From: Methanobrevibacter ruminantium M1
GTDB lineage: Archaea; Methanobacteriota; Methanobacteria; Methanobacteriales; Methanobacteriaceae
Reading direction: 5' to 3'
Assembly (NCBI RefSeq): GCF_000024185.1
Contig: NC_013790.1
Span: forward strand, 1,573,501 to 1,637,500
Length of the DNA: 64,000 nucleotides
The position numbers and the translations under genes were made by a program. Positions 37,201 to 45,375 of the stretch are shown in pieces (positions within the stretch are counted from its first letter, which is position 1; each line of letters starts with the position of its first letter). The notes beneath the pieces were generated by a model. The model was not told where the DNA came from, did no database searches, and was given only the letters and a program-made list of their open reading frames with translations.

Positions 37201-38533
37201 TTACATTATTTCCTTTTATCAGAATCGCTCCGCCCATAGGGGCATAGTTATTTATAAAAGTACATCCTGTAATGTTTACGCTGATATTATCAGCCATAAG
37301 CCCTGTTGAGATTGCTCCGCCATATTCCCCTGCGCTGTTGTTGATGAATGTGCAGTTCATTATCTCCCCATCGCTGTGAAGGGTTGTGGCACCTCCCATC
37401 CTATTGCAGTAATTGTTGATGAAAGTGGAATTATAGACCTTGATTCCCGGACGGAAGCATAGCGCTCCTGCATGGGAATAGCTATGGGTGGTGATAACCC
37501 TATTGTTTATGAAGGTGCAATTTACCACATATCCTTCATTTATGCCTGAGGATGAAGCCCCTATCTGCAATGCAGCACCGTAACATTGTTCGGTTCCGCT
37601 TGCTTCATTGTTGATGAAATTGCAGTTTTTCACAGTGGCATTGTCTGCTACCACATATGCGGTACTTCCCATATCTGTCTTTCCATTTGTGAAATTGCAG
37701 TTTGTAAGTGAGAAGTACTTGATGTTTACAGCAACCCACAGGTGCTTATAATTGTAGTCGAAATGGCAATTATCTATTGAGGATCCATTTCCAAAGAAAT
37801 ATACGGAACAGTTGGTACTGTATGAGAAATAACAGTTCTTTATATGGACGTTGGATGCGCTTATCTTAAATATATATGATAAGTTTCTTGCATCGAATCG
37901 TGCCAAGTTTGTAGCAGAGCCACCGTTTATGGTGATGGCCTTCTTTATGGTTATAAATGAGCCGTTTCCGATAAATGTCTTTCCATCAAGATTGATTGTT
38001 GAACCCTCTTGGGCATTGTTTATCATGGTTTGCAAATCGCCAAATGTACTTGTGCCTGCTCCTAGAGCATTGGAACTTAAAGAATTTTTATTCTTTGAAT
38101 CTAAAGAATCCTCCAAGTTCTCATATTCATTATCTCCATCTTCATAAGAAGATTTCTTACTAGAATTAATAGAACTAAGACTAGATTTAAGAGAATACTC
38201 ATCTGAATCAATAGAATTTAGATCAGATTTTAAAGATGTTTTATCCTTGGATAAGTTATTATCTTTAGAATCCTTTGAATCTAAATTAGACAATTCATTC
38301 ATAGTTTCTACACAATCATAATCTCCACTAGAAACTCTTAAATTATTATTTGCATTTAAATTTGTTTTCGAAGATTCAGACTGTGAAATAAATGCAGACT
38401 GATCTGAATGGGAGCCATCTAAATGATTAACTGAAGCAGTTAGATTTCCATCCATATCAATTGCACTAACAGTTGAAAATGTTAATAAAACACAGCAAAT
38501 CATACAAATTAAATATATTAATTTTAATTTCAC
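31283..38533 (-). CDS. giant adhesin-like surface protein with beta-helix and ten DUF11 repeats
   Basis: 2416 residues. Order: signal peptide (about 3-24); Ser/Asn/Asp-rich segment to about 155; a parallel beta-helix region about 158-727 with many NCTFINN/GGAIYV-type turns; a linker domain to about 835; ten DUF11-type Ig-like repeats of about 117 residues (each with a form of CDLxIxxxVSxxxVNxxDxVxW and TNDGPDxA); a Ser/Asp/Gly/Asn stalk from about 2136; and a C-terminal membrane helix ending SYRKFKF. Such proteins are expected on the cell surface in rumen and gut methanogens and are thought to attach to partner cells. The start is GTG at 38533 with GAGGTG 7 nt upstream. The tenth DUF11 repeat carries an acidic insert. 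Confidence 0.93.
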   Translation of the reverse strand: MKLKLIYLICMICCVLLTFSTVSAIDMDGNLTASVNHLDGSHSDQSAFISQSESSKTNLNANNNLRVSSGDYDCVETMNELSNLDSKDSKDNNLSKDKTSLKSDLNSIDSDEYSLKSSLSSINSSKKSSYEDGDNEYENLEDSLDSKNKNSLSSNALGAGTSTFGDLQTMINNAQEGSTINLDGKTFIGNGSFITIKKAITINGGSATNLARFDARNLSYIFKISASNVHIKNCYFSYSTNCSVYFFGNGSSIDNCHFDYNYKHLWVAVNIKYFSLTNCNFTNGKTDMGSTAYVVADNATVKNCNFINNEASGTEQCYGAALQIGASSSGINEGYVVNCTFINNRVITTHSYSHAGALCFRPGIKVYNSTFINNYCNRMGGATTLHSDGEIMNCTFINNSAGEYGGAISTGLMADNISVNITGCTFINNYAPMGGAILIKGNNVKVTNSTFKENKARENDGGAVYILGNDALILNSTFQSNYAKNVGAGILINGSYVTVLNSSFARNNASYGAGIYVIGSNANLFSSNFTNHNVKNGSVYIKGIGAYVYNCNFASNTGENGAALYIEGSNTTLILSNFTNNNVTKDGGAIYVVGSNAKLMASNFLYNNAIPSESDIKSGLGGAVYIKGNSNTIDSSSFKYNTARNGSAIYTDGKNMNLSNDNFDRNQAWSYVLDSVIKPSSSYFNRSDILINLTLIGGNNIANAIYNTASVNDIYFYNVSYISSKGKKVTTSNEIHPVNGASNSQNGALLYQDDREDNQLVNVIVYKDPNSKSTSLSAINKNDIILNKTFTTGILGNVSLNLSSSVGKAIAPGNYLLYAKHTEDDYYKEIDEDNQFEILPLVDVAVDIVSSKDIVEYNRTNKFTVKVINNGPNNATDVQVSAVLPKGLILVSSSPSVGTYNSSTGIWTIGNLNSGVNQTLAINTRANTTGAVNYPVSVSSYEKDTNEANNKDNQSIKIPECDLLIDIASSNHSPKYSDIVNWTVTVKNNGPDDASKVVVSLGNLSGNELIYQKSTNANFNISTQTLELSKLASGSNVSFVITTKVNASNKKITVNSSVSSDTFEYNLNNNQDNDYVNVAPLCDVGITVKVSNRTANRNDLVKWTITVKNYGPDKASNVNVALSDLASLGLGLVNKSDANYASNEWNVGDLNKDASKELVISTKVNTENKNIVLKGTVNTSTYETNKANNLANDTLSVNPYCDVLIEVTASDNSANKNDVITWTVNVKNNGPNQAKDVKVSLTNMEKLGLIVQNRSFTFKDIAVLENSTFNFNKSSNIWSIGSMASGDISSMTVKTKVNCSDKVLSVEGNVSTSTYELNKANNHDDDLLTVEELCDLAVEVNASKKTANKGDIVNWTIKIKNNGPDTASDVFLTVSDLESLGMVFVNSSSKDFDSESFAWEIGELASGKGLTLILATQVDTSDETIMVEADVDTSTYELNKANNADNDSLNVNPCCDIVIDISVSDSPVNKEDIVNWTIVVTNDGPDDAKAVVVNLTDLEPLALIIMNVSESSYDNGQWTIGDLPDGESQSLIITTKANCSNDTIKLDGIVDTSTFELDKSNNHNDDILEIDPLCDLSIEISVSDSPVNNGDIVNWTIVVANDGPDGASDVIVSLSDLESLNLEILNVSEDNFNPETYEWIIGDLDNNENASLIISAKVNTSDDILDVESTVDSKTFELNKDNNYDNESLIVNPLCDLIIDISVSDSPVNTEDLVDWTITVTNDGPDMAENVKVYLNDLDALNLILVNASEDSFDGDAYQWIIGNLDNGDAVELLITTRVNASNKTIEVESAVLSDTFELNKENNYDNDTVTVNPLCDLIVVVDVSNSTINKDEVVNWTITVTNDGPDTAENVILDLSDLEDLGLIVLNVSDDSYNPESGKWIIGDLAPGETVDLIVTTQANVSNASLPVEAIVQGDTYELNKDNNHDDKLLDVNPLCDLVIEITVSNSSVNKGGTVEWTIVVYNDGPDDASDVIVTLDDLKTLGLILSNVTYGTTSMDISYDGSRLFVKDISSEDSENSDSIDESDSSSPNMLKASSKLDGVGSDLDNGELKSLKSGSYLSDDSSNDSDKASNTFDEETNLWYIGDLAKGNSISLKLLTEVNRSNDNITLPSNVDTSTYEVVKSNNFDSAIVEVLPLADNGDNESVNSSDSNGDNPLDGDGNSTSDGSNPDGDNSSDGDGNSTSDGSDPNGGNGDEPLDGDGNNSSNGSGNPDGSDSNGDNPLDGDGNSTSDGSDNSDGDNKSGDNSGNPDGSDSNGDNPLDGDGNSTSDGSGNPDGSGSSDGDNSGNSDAGEKSDDGSSDTDGSGNTDGNGSLDEDGDNDSGSGSGNYGSDLYDMYPWDDYMDNKTNDGSNKNNQGDNNSHAGKKVKNPTKKNLSNHVQAKQQKGVPMKNTGHPLALLVLTIFALFTLSYRKFKF
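31556..32100 (-). repeat. in-frame DNA repeats coding the Ser/Asp/Gly stalk
   Basis: Repeated blocks encode DGDGNSTSDGS, NPDGSDSNGDNPLDGDG and related words. In DNA, CCATCTAAAGGATTATCACC and GTCAGATGTACTGTTTCC recur several times. This is a typical variable-number tract in a surface-protein stalk and may vary in length between strains. Confidence 0.8.
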
Positions 38534-39042
38534 TGATTAACACCTCACATACTCGAAGGAAAAATATTATTAAATTGTTTGAATCAAATGAATGGAATTT
38601 TAGAAATGATTAAAATCATTCAAATGAATCAAATGTCGGATTTAACAAATAAGAAATATTTTATTAAATCTTCGTGGTCTAATGAATAAATAAATTATAT
38701 TTATTAAACCAAAAAATCCGATTAAAATGAGCTATTTTTCAAATCTGAAAAGATCAAGTTAATCTGAATCAGATATTTAATAATAATCAAAATTTTTTTA
38801 ATGAAAAAGATGATTTAAAAACATTGTGTTGGAATCTGATTAAACCAAATCTTTCAAATCCAAAATTATGATTTTTATCCCCGAAAATTATTTTTAAAAA
38901 ATAAAATCCAGTTGAAAAAACCACCAAATTTTAAAAATTAAAAATCACTTTCAGGGGGTTTTTCCTTCAAATATATGTTGTAAGTTCTCCTTTATATACT
39001 AAACGGTTTTATATCGCCTTAAAATTGATTTTAAAATGTAAA

Positions 39043-39203
39043 ATTGTTTCGATTTCGTAACAATTTACTATTCTCAAGTCAATTTCACATTTTCATATCA
39101 ATTTCACATCTTCACATCAATTTAACACTTTTAAATCAATTTAGCACTTTGACATCAATTTCACATTTTCATATCAATTTCACATCTTCACATCAATTTT
39201 TAC
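39043..39203. repeat. 19-bp unit array with flanking 22-bp word, locus 2
   Basis: Seven copies of the 19-bp unit, in inverted orientation to locus 1 (for example TTTTCATATCAATTTCACA), run without gaps from 39071 to 39203. The 22-bp flank (39043-39064, ATTGTTTCGATTTCG plus TAACAAT) is the reverse complement of the flank at 24445-24466 with one difference. This array has more copies and more divergence than locus 1. Confidence 0.85.
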
Positions 39204-39303
39204 TTAAGTGTGAATGGTGATTTAAACTTGGACTTCGAGTGAAAAAAAGTCTTGAGAATGTTGGAAAAATTAAAAAATTTTGCCTTGAAAATTGGCAATT
39301 TTT

Positions 39304-39480
39304 GGAAAAAATGAGCAAAAAATTTAGGAAAAAATCAGTGAAATTTTAAAAAAATTAGATTAAAAAATTGAAAAATTAGGAAAAAATGAGCAAAAAATTT
39401 AGGAAAAATTCCGTGAAATTTCGGAAAAATTAGTTTAGAAATTTGAAAAATTAGGAAAAAATGAGCAAAAAATAGAAGAA
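39304..39480. repeat. 75-bp tandem repeat
   Basis: GGAAAAAATGAGCAAAAAAT occurs at 39304, 39379 and 39454, an exact 75-bp period; each is followed by TTAGGAAAAA or a variant, with the third copy incomplete. It lies downstream of the LutB-like gene. Confidence 0.8.
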
Positions 39481-39622
39481 AAAAATTGCAAAAAAATGAA
39501 ATTTTTCGAAATAATAAGAAAATGAAAATTTTTCAAATTTTTGAAAAAATTAAGAATTAAAAAAATGTATAAAAAGTTGTGTAATTTAAAATAAGAAGTA
39601 AAAATTTAATCTAAAAGGAGGA

Positions 39623-40852
39623 TTAATAAGGAGAACCCTTATTTTTAATATTGTCCCTAATAGATTTGTGCTGATTGCGAAAGAGGCCTTCTTTTTGGCT
39701 ATCGCAACGTAAGTTTTCAATGATTTCATAAGTTGGAGTGAGAACCGGACAGTTTTCAGTGCACATTCCACATAAGGTGCACATATACAATCCAGAATCA
39801 ACGCTTACCTCATTATCCTTAAGATATCGGCTTAAGGCAATTCCTCTTCCTCCCAAATAACTGGAATAGCCAAATTTGTTTCCAATTATATTGTATACCG
39901 GACAGCTTACAATGCAATTGCCGCAGCCAATGCACCATAGGCATTCATCAATTGCCTTTGACCTTCCATTGTCAAGAAGGATAACAGCAACCCTTTCAGC
40001 ACCATACATATTCTTTAAAAGCTTCTTTTCAATGTCTGCTGTCTTTGAAGGGCCTGAAACTATATTCATATAAGAGGTTAAAGGCTTTCCTGTGGCATAT
40101 GCAGTCTCCAGCTTTGCAATTGAAACTGAATCCTCAAGATGTGGGACCAGCTTATCTATTCCAGCTACAATTATATGGAGCTTCTTTGATTGGACAAAGC
40201 TGATGTTTCCTTCATTGTGAACCATCAGAATTGCACCGTCCTCTGCAGCTATTGAGTTTGAGCCGCTTATGCCAATATAAGACTTATGCATGAGATTCAA
40301 TACATCAGACCTAACGGCTTCCATTATTTCCTTTGGAACAGGATTTAGATTCAAGTCCATTGATTGGTTGACGATATCTGCAATGTCTGATACTGTAAGG
40401 TGTGATGCAGGTCCTGTGGGATGGACCGGATCGTTATCTTCCTTTTTCAATTGAAGTATGCGGTCTCCCAAATCTGTTTCAATGACATTGTAGTTGTTTT
40501 CTTCCATAAGTTCCAGAAATCCTATCTCCCTAAGGGTGTTGGATTTGGATTTGCATATGTATACATCATTGCTGTCTATATTGGGGTTAGATTCTATCTC
40601 TTCATTGATTAGGTCTAAAATGATTTTTTGAGCCTCTATATCATTGCTTGCTAAAAAGCAGTCGATGTCGTTTTCCTTAAAGCTATTTTGAACTGTTTCT
40701 AAAAGCTGACTGTTGTTTTTTATGGCTTCTTTTCTAATTTCCATGACCCTCTTTTGAAGAGCTTGTATTGCAGGAGACTGTGAAAGAGGTTCGATTTTGT
40801 CTTTAAGCTGGGAGAATATTTTTCTCATTGATTCTATTTCTTCTTCTTTCAT
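39623..40852 (-). CDS. LutB-like LUD-domain iron-sulfur protein
   Basis: 409 residues. The N-terminal two thirds match the LUD (lactate utilisation) fold, with GPASHLTVSDIADIVNQSMD and ISGSNSIAAEDGAILMVHNEG; the C-terminal third has two 4Fe-4S motifs, CLWCIGCGNCIVSCP and CTLCGMCTENCP. In bacteria LutB acts with LutA and LutC to oxidise L-lactate; in a methanogen the substrate is open. The upstream gene is LutA-like and overlaps by one base (TAATG), so the two are translationally coupled. No LutC gene is adjacent. Confidence 0.85.
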   Translation of the reverse strand: MKEEEIESMRKIFSQLKDKIEPLSQSPAIQALQKRVMEIRKEAIKNNSQLLETVQNSFKENDIDCFLASNDIEAQKIILDLINEEIESNPNIDSNDVYICKSKSNTLREIGFLELMEENNYNVIETDLGDRILQLKKEDNDPVHPTGPASHLTVSDIADIVNQSMDLNLNPVPKEIMEAVRSDVLNLMHKSYIGISGSNSIAAEDGAILMVHNEGNISFVQSKKLHIIVAGIDKLVPHLEDSVSIAKLETAYATGKPLTSYMNIVSGPSKTADIEKKLLKNMYGAERVAVILLDNGRSKAIDECLWCIGCGNCIVSCPVYNIIGNKFGYSSYLGGRGIALSRYLKDNEVSVDSGLYMCTLCGMCTENCPVLTPTYEIIENLRCDSQKEGLFRNQHKSIRDNIKNKGSPY

Positions 40853-41610
40853 TATTCCATCTTCTTATTTTTAGATAACTCCAAATTATCTTCTTCAAGC
40901 ATTTTTAAATTGGATAAGTCCAAATCACTTTCTTTAAGCATTTTTAAAACAAATTCAGACAGGTCTAAAACTTCCAAATCATCAGAGTTTTGACTTAGAT
41001 TTAATTTGCAGAATGGACATGCTGAAACCAATAAGTCTGCACCAGTTTCATTTGCTTCTGCAATTCTTAATTTGGCTATGGAATTAGACAAATCGCCATA
41101 AGCAGACTTAACTCCACCTCCAGAGCCACAGCATCTTGACTTTTCTTTAATATTCTTCATTTCAGTCAGATTGGAAAAAGTCTTAATAACTGAACGTGGA
41201 GCTTCATATTCCCCCGCATGTCTTCCTAAGTGACAAGGATCATGATAAGTGATTAATAAGTCTTTATCTAACTTATTGATGCTATTTTCATTAATCAATT
41301 CATTTAAAAGTTGGGAAATATGAATTACTTCTAAATCTGCATCCAGATAAGTCTTATAATCTTCCTTAAGAGTTTTATAGCATCCTGCACAGGAAGTTAA
41401 AATGGTCTTTCCTTTAATGTCTGAGTAGGTTTTATTCATCTGTTCGATTCCATCTTCCTTAAAGCCAGTTCTAAGCAAAACAGACCCACAGCACTGTTCG
41501 TTGTCTAAGATTTCATATTCAATGTTAAAGAGTTTTAATAAGCTTTGAGTGGCTTCACTTATTGAATCTAACTTCTCTCGTGCAGTACATCCTCTAAAAT
41601 ATAATAACAT
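40852..41610 (-). CDS. LutA-like CCG-domain protein (heterodisulfide reductase B-like)
   Basis: 252 residues with two cysteine-rich CCG domains: QCCGSVLLRTG with ILTSCAGCYKTLKEDY, and RCCGSGGG with VSACPFCKLNL, plus THHDPCHLGRH-like YHDPCHLGRHAGEY between. These bind iron-sulfur clusters in LutA, GlpC and HdrB. It is the first gene of the pair with the LUD protein. The C-terminal tail carries a duplicated acidic unit (LKMLKESDLDLS, LKMLEEDNLELS), coded by a direct DNA repeat, beyond the normal end of the family. Confidence 0.85.
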   Translation of the reverse strand: MLLYFRGCTAREKLDSISEATQSLLKLFNIEYEILDNEQCCGSVLLRTGFKEDGIEQMNKTYSDIKGKTILTSCAGCYKTLKEDYKTYLDADLEVIHISQLLNELINENSINKLDKDLLITYHDPCHLGRHAGEYEAPRSVIKTFSNLTEMKNIKEKSRCCGSGGGVKSAYGDLSNSIAKLRIAEANETGADLLVSACPFCKLNLSQNSDDLEVLDLSEFVLKMLKESDLDLSNLKMLEEDNLELSKNKKME

Positions 41611-41955
41611 AATCTAACCTATTAAATAATAATTATATAATTCTTTTTTAGTTTCTATTTAATTAAACAAATAGTTAAAATGTCTTTTGCAGTTAAATGA
41701 ATAATAAAATATCTTTATTGTTAAATTAAAGATATCTTTGTCTATTTAATTAAATAAATAGTTAAAATGTCTTTTGTAGTTAAGTATTTAATCTTGTTAG
41801 AATTTAAAAAATAGTATTTTTTAGATTCATTATCGTTTAACAGCAATATAAATAATTAAAAATCATTAATAATTATTTTAGTTGAATAAACAACAATTAA
41901 TCTAAAAAATATTACTTATATAAACTCCAATAAAAAGAAAAAGTGATGATGAAGA
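41611..41955. other. intergenic region with a 42-bp direct repeat
   Basis: A 42-bp word beginning CTATTTAATTAAACAAATAG and ending TTTTGCAGTTAA occurs at about 41655-41696 and, with three changes, at 41742-41783, 87 bp apart. It lies upstream of the LutA-like gene and downstream of the DUF2304 gene, so it could hold operator sites. Confidence 0.6.
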
Positions 41956-42273
41956 CTATTCATCATTTTCTTCATCCAATTGTATTTCATTTCTTATAGC
42001 AATTTCCCTAACCAAATCAGTCATATTCTGATTTAGATTGTCGATTTTAATATAAAATCTAAATCCAGCATATGCGATTACTGCAAATCCTGCTATAATC
42101 AATAGATCCAGTCCTCTGCTGAATCCGAAGAATCCTGCTAGGGGATCACTTATTTTAGGGGCGAAAGCAAAGAATAAGACCACCATCCAAACAACCACCC
42201 ATAATGCAAAGGTTGCAGGAGTTGATCTCTTATTGCGGACCCTATTATACATGAAGATTATGGCAATAATCAT
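41956..42273 (-). CDS. DUF2304 family membrane protein
   Basis: At least 105 residues with three hydrophobic helices and a charged C-terminus (LVREIAIRNEIQLDEENDE); the segment RVRNKRSTPATFALWVVVWM is typical of DUF2304. These small proteins commonly follow a GT2 glycosyltransferase, as here, and may help anchor it or move lipid-linked sugars. The first ATG at 42273 cuts into the first helix. The same frame upstream encodes GPFRIYQILLIIV up to ATT codons at 42315-42321, preceded by AAGGTAG and an in-frame stop at 42331, so the true start is probably one of these ATT codons. Confidence 0.85.
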   Translation of the reverse strand: MIIAIIFMYNRVRNKRSTPATFALWVVVWMVVLFFAFAPKISDPLAGFFGFSRGLDLLIIAGFAVIAYAGFRFYIKIDNLNQNMTDLVREIAIRNEIQLDEENDE

Positions 42274-42399
42274 TACAATGATTAGTAAAATCTGATAAAT
42301 TCTAAATGGACCAATAATAATAACACTACCTTAAATCGAATATCTTTTTATTAAATAATTTATTTGATTATGATTAAGTCAAAAAACCTTTAGCTATCT

Positions 42400-43107
42400 C
42401 TAGATTCTAAATAAGTCAATCACCATTTTACCTAATATCTTTAAGCCAACAATTGCATCTGTACCTTTATGTTGAGTCTCTGGAGTGTAAATTGTTGTGA
42501 TTGTTACTTCAGCCAATCTGAGATTCTTATCACTGATTTCCTTAATGAATTCAGATGAGACTCCATATCCTGTTGAAACCACATCGATCTTCTCTGCAGC
42601 TTCAGCTGTAAAGGCTCTCAATCCTGATTGGGAATCCTTAACATTCCTTCCATAGAATATGAATGTAAGGGCATTCATAACAAGGTTTGCAAAGCTTTTA
42701 GACAAGGGCATGTCCTCAAAAGGCCTTGAACCGATTACTGCATCAGCCTCTCCATCCTGCAAAGGCTTGCAGACATTTGGAATATCGCTGATTTCATGCT
42801 GGCCGTCTGCATCAAAGGTTATTATGTATTTGGCTCCCTTATTAAGTGCAACCATCATTCCAGTCTTTAAGGCAGCTCCCAAGCCTCTGTTGATTACATG
42901 GGAGACAACAAATATCTTATCAGGATACTTTCTTTTGGATTCTGTTGCCAATTCGAGGGTACTGTCTGCAGAGCCGTCATTGACTAGAACTACATTGTAT
43001 CCCCTCTCTGCAATGCATTCTATGATTTGGGATACGGTTCGCTCCTCATTATATGCAGGAACCACTAAAAATATTCCTTCTGTGTTTTGTGAAATTTCAT
43101 TTGACAT
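42400..43107 (-). CDS. GT2 glycosyltransferase, dolichyl-phosphate mannose synthase-like
   Basis: 235 residues with the GT-A fold pattern: VVPAYNEERTVSQIIECI, VVLVNDGSADST, GLGAALKTGMMVALNKG and the metal-binding FDADGQHE. Length and the DSQSGLRAFT segment fit DPM1/GT2 enzymes that add sugar from an activated donor to a polyprenyl phosphate, for protein glycosylation or cell-wall precursors. It precedes the DUF2304 gene by about 80-125 bp in the same direction. No strong ribosome-binding site. Confidence 0.9.
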   Translation of the reverse strand: MSNEISQNTEGIFLVVPAYNEERTVSQIIECIAERGYNVVLVNDGSADSTLELATESKRKYPDKIFVVSHVINRGLGAALKTGMMVALNKGAKYIITFDADGQHEISDIPNVCKPLQDGEADAVIGSRPFEDMPLSKSFANLVMNALTFIFYGRNVKDSQSGLRAFTAEAAEKIDVVSTGYGVSSEFIKEISDKNLRLAEVTITTIYTPETQHKGTDAIVGLKILGKMVIDLFRI

Positions 43108-43211
43108 GGTATCTTAATAATTTATAAATTATTTACATTGTAAATCTGATATTTCTATCTGAAAATATGATGATTTTTGAAAAATCCGCTGACAGTTAAT
43201 AATATTTAAAG

Positions 43212-43670
<459 letters not shown>

Positions 43671-43938
43671 TCACTCACCGTTTTAATTGATAAAAAAATT
43701 TTAATTGTAATTTTAATTAATTATAATTTTAATAATTCAAATAATAATTTGGTCTTATATGTTAATACATAATAAACTATGTTTTTAATAATATATAAAG
43801 TCAATTAATTTTTATAAACATTCAATCTTAAATTGATATAAATTTTTGGCAAAAAATAAAATCTTTAATGAAATAAGCCATCATAAGAACATAAATCACA
43901 TTTTACAAATAAAAATAAAATTTACTAAAAAAAGAGGC

Positions 43939-45129
43939 CTAAATCTTATTCGAAAGAGCATTTATTCTTCCTAAGACTTGATTGTCCTTAGTCAAGTCAT
44001 ATAAAATCCTATAGAAGTATAAGGCTTGGCTAGTGTGCTTTCTACTATCCAAATCAAAGCATATAAACTTCAAGGCATCTAAAACAAAGTCATTGACTCC
44101 AACTTGAATGTTCTTTGATTCAATGATTCCTACCGCTTCCTCTGTTTCTATTTGGGTGTCCACTCCCCTTGACTTTAGATATTCAAGCTCTTTAACTACA
44201 TGCTTATTATAGTCATAGTTTAAGCTGAAGTCATAGAATGCAGCTGCAACATCCAATTGATTTTCCTCAACATAAAAGAAGCCAAAGTTTCTATAGGCTC
44301 TTGCTATATCCTCATTTCTGTATGCAAACTTCAATGCATCCACATTATATAGGAAAAACCTATTATATGTTCTTGTCTTTGACTTATAGATGTCTGCTAG
44401 GGCTAGGATTGTCTTTGAGGATACGGGATTGATTCTCAATGCCTTCAAGAGATATTCCTCTGACTTTCCATATTCATCAGATTCAAAAAGCAAGGTTCCA
44501 TAAAGATAGTACAAGTCAAATAGAGGCTCGTTGAATGGTATATATGCCAATTCCTTCTTTAGTCCAATGTAATGATAGAACAATATCTCCTCAAGAGGAT
44601 TTAAGAAGCTATGATATTCCTTTTCATGGATTTCTTCAATTGAATTGCTTTCCATTTTCTTTATCTTGACATCCTTTCTCCAATTCACTTGCCTATCCTT
44701 TTTAGGACTTACCCTAAAGGATTTGGGACTGTCTGCCAATTTGTTTTCCCTATATCTTATATATTGAATTTCACGAATGGACCGGTTTGAATTGAAATCA
44801 CTTTCCTTATGGTCCTCTTTGTTTTCGTATTTGTCTACAAATGACTCCATATATTTATCAAGCTTTTCCTTGGCAGTCCTCTTATCACGAGTTTCAATAT
44901 ATTGCATCACTTCATCAAGAATGCGGCTTGCCATAGTCTTTTTAGAGCCTATATCTTCAATAAGGTAAAAATCCAAGGACTGTAAAATCAAATGGGAGAT
45001 CTCTTTGATTATCTCATAGGAATATTCATGGCCCTTGTAATATTCCAGTTGGGAAACCAGATAATCCCTATCCAAATCAGGATTTCCGCTCAGATTCCTT
45101 TTGATTTTATCAATCTCTTCTTTAGGCAT
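43939..45129 (-). CDS. TPR-containing protein, 396 residues
   Basis: A cytoplasmic protein. The N-terminal half is helical and charged (basic stretch SPKKDRQVNWRKDVKIKKME, residues about 140-160); the C-terminal half has TPR-like units, such as LYYLYGTLLFESDEYGKSEE and FGFFYVEENQLDVAAAFYDF. No enzymatic motif is present. It follows the single-ATPase gene of the transport cluster in the same direction but 250 bp away, so joint function is not implied. Confidence 0.75.
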   Translation of the reverse strand: MPKEEIDKIKRNLSGNPDLDRDYLVSQLEYYKGHEYSYEIIKEISHLILQSLDFYLIEDIGSKKTMASRILDEVMQYIETRDKRTAKEKLDKYMESFVDKYENKEDHKESDFNSNRSIREIQYIRYRENKLADSPKSFRVSPKKDRQVNWRKDVKIKKMESNSIEEIHEKEYHSFLNPLEEILFYHYIGLKKELAYIPFNEPLFDLYYLYGTLLFESDEYGKSEEYLLKALRINPVSSKTILALADIYKSKTRTYNRFFLYNVDALKFAYRNEDIARAYRNFGFFYVEENQLDVAAAFYDFSLNYDYNKHVVKELEYLKSRGVDTQIETEEAVGIIESKNIQVGVNDFVLDALKFICFDLDSRKHTSQALYFYRILYDLTKDNQVLGRINALSNKI

Positions 45130-45375
45130 GGTATCATCAAAATAAGTTAAATTAAATAAATAAGAATTCTATTTAAAATTTAATAATTTATATTATTTAA
45201 ATTTTAAGAGTTGATTAGGACTAATAAAAAGGAAAAATAATTTAAATGGTATGAAAAGCTATAGAAAAAATTATAAATATAAAAAAAAGTAGTGGAGAAT
45301 AAATAAAAAAAAATAAAATAAAAATTGTTGGAAAATAAGTAATAAAAGATTATAAGAGGCCATTAAAATAAACAG

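Larger units (their letters stand above)
38534..39622. other. 1.1-kb non-coding region upstream of the giant adhesin
   Basis: The longest gene-free stretch. It contains the second copy of the 19-bp unit array (39043-39203), a triple 75-bp repeat (39304-39480) and a TATA-like TATATAAAGGAG on the minus strand at about 38987-38998, which could start a long adhesin leader. GGTTTTTCC near 38957 is a rare GC patch. No coding frame is plausible. Confidence 0.55.
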
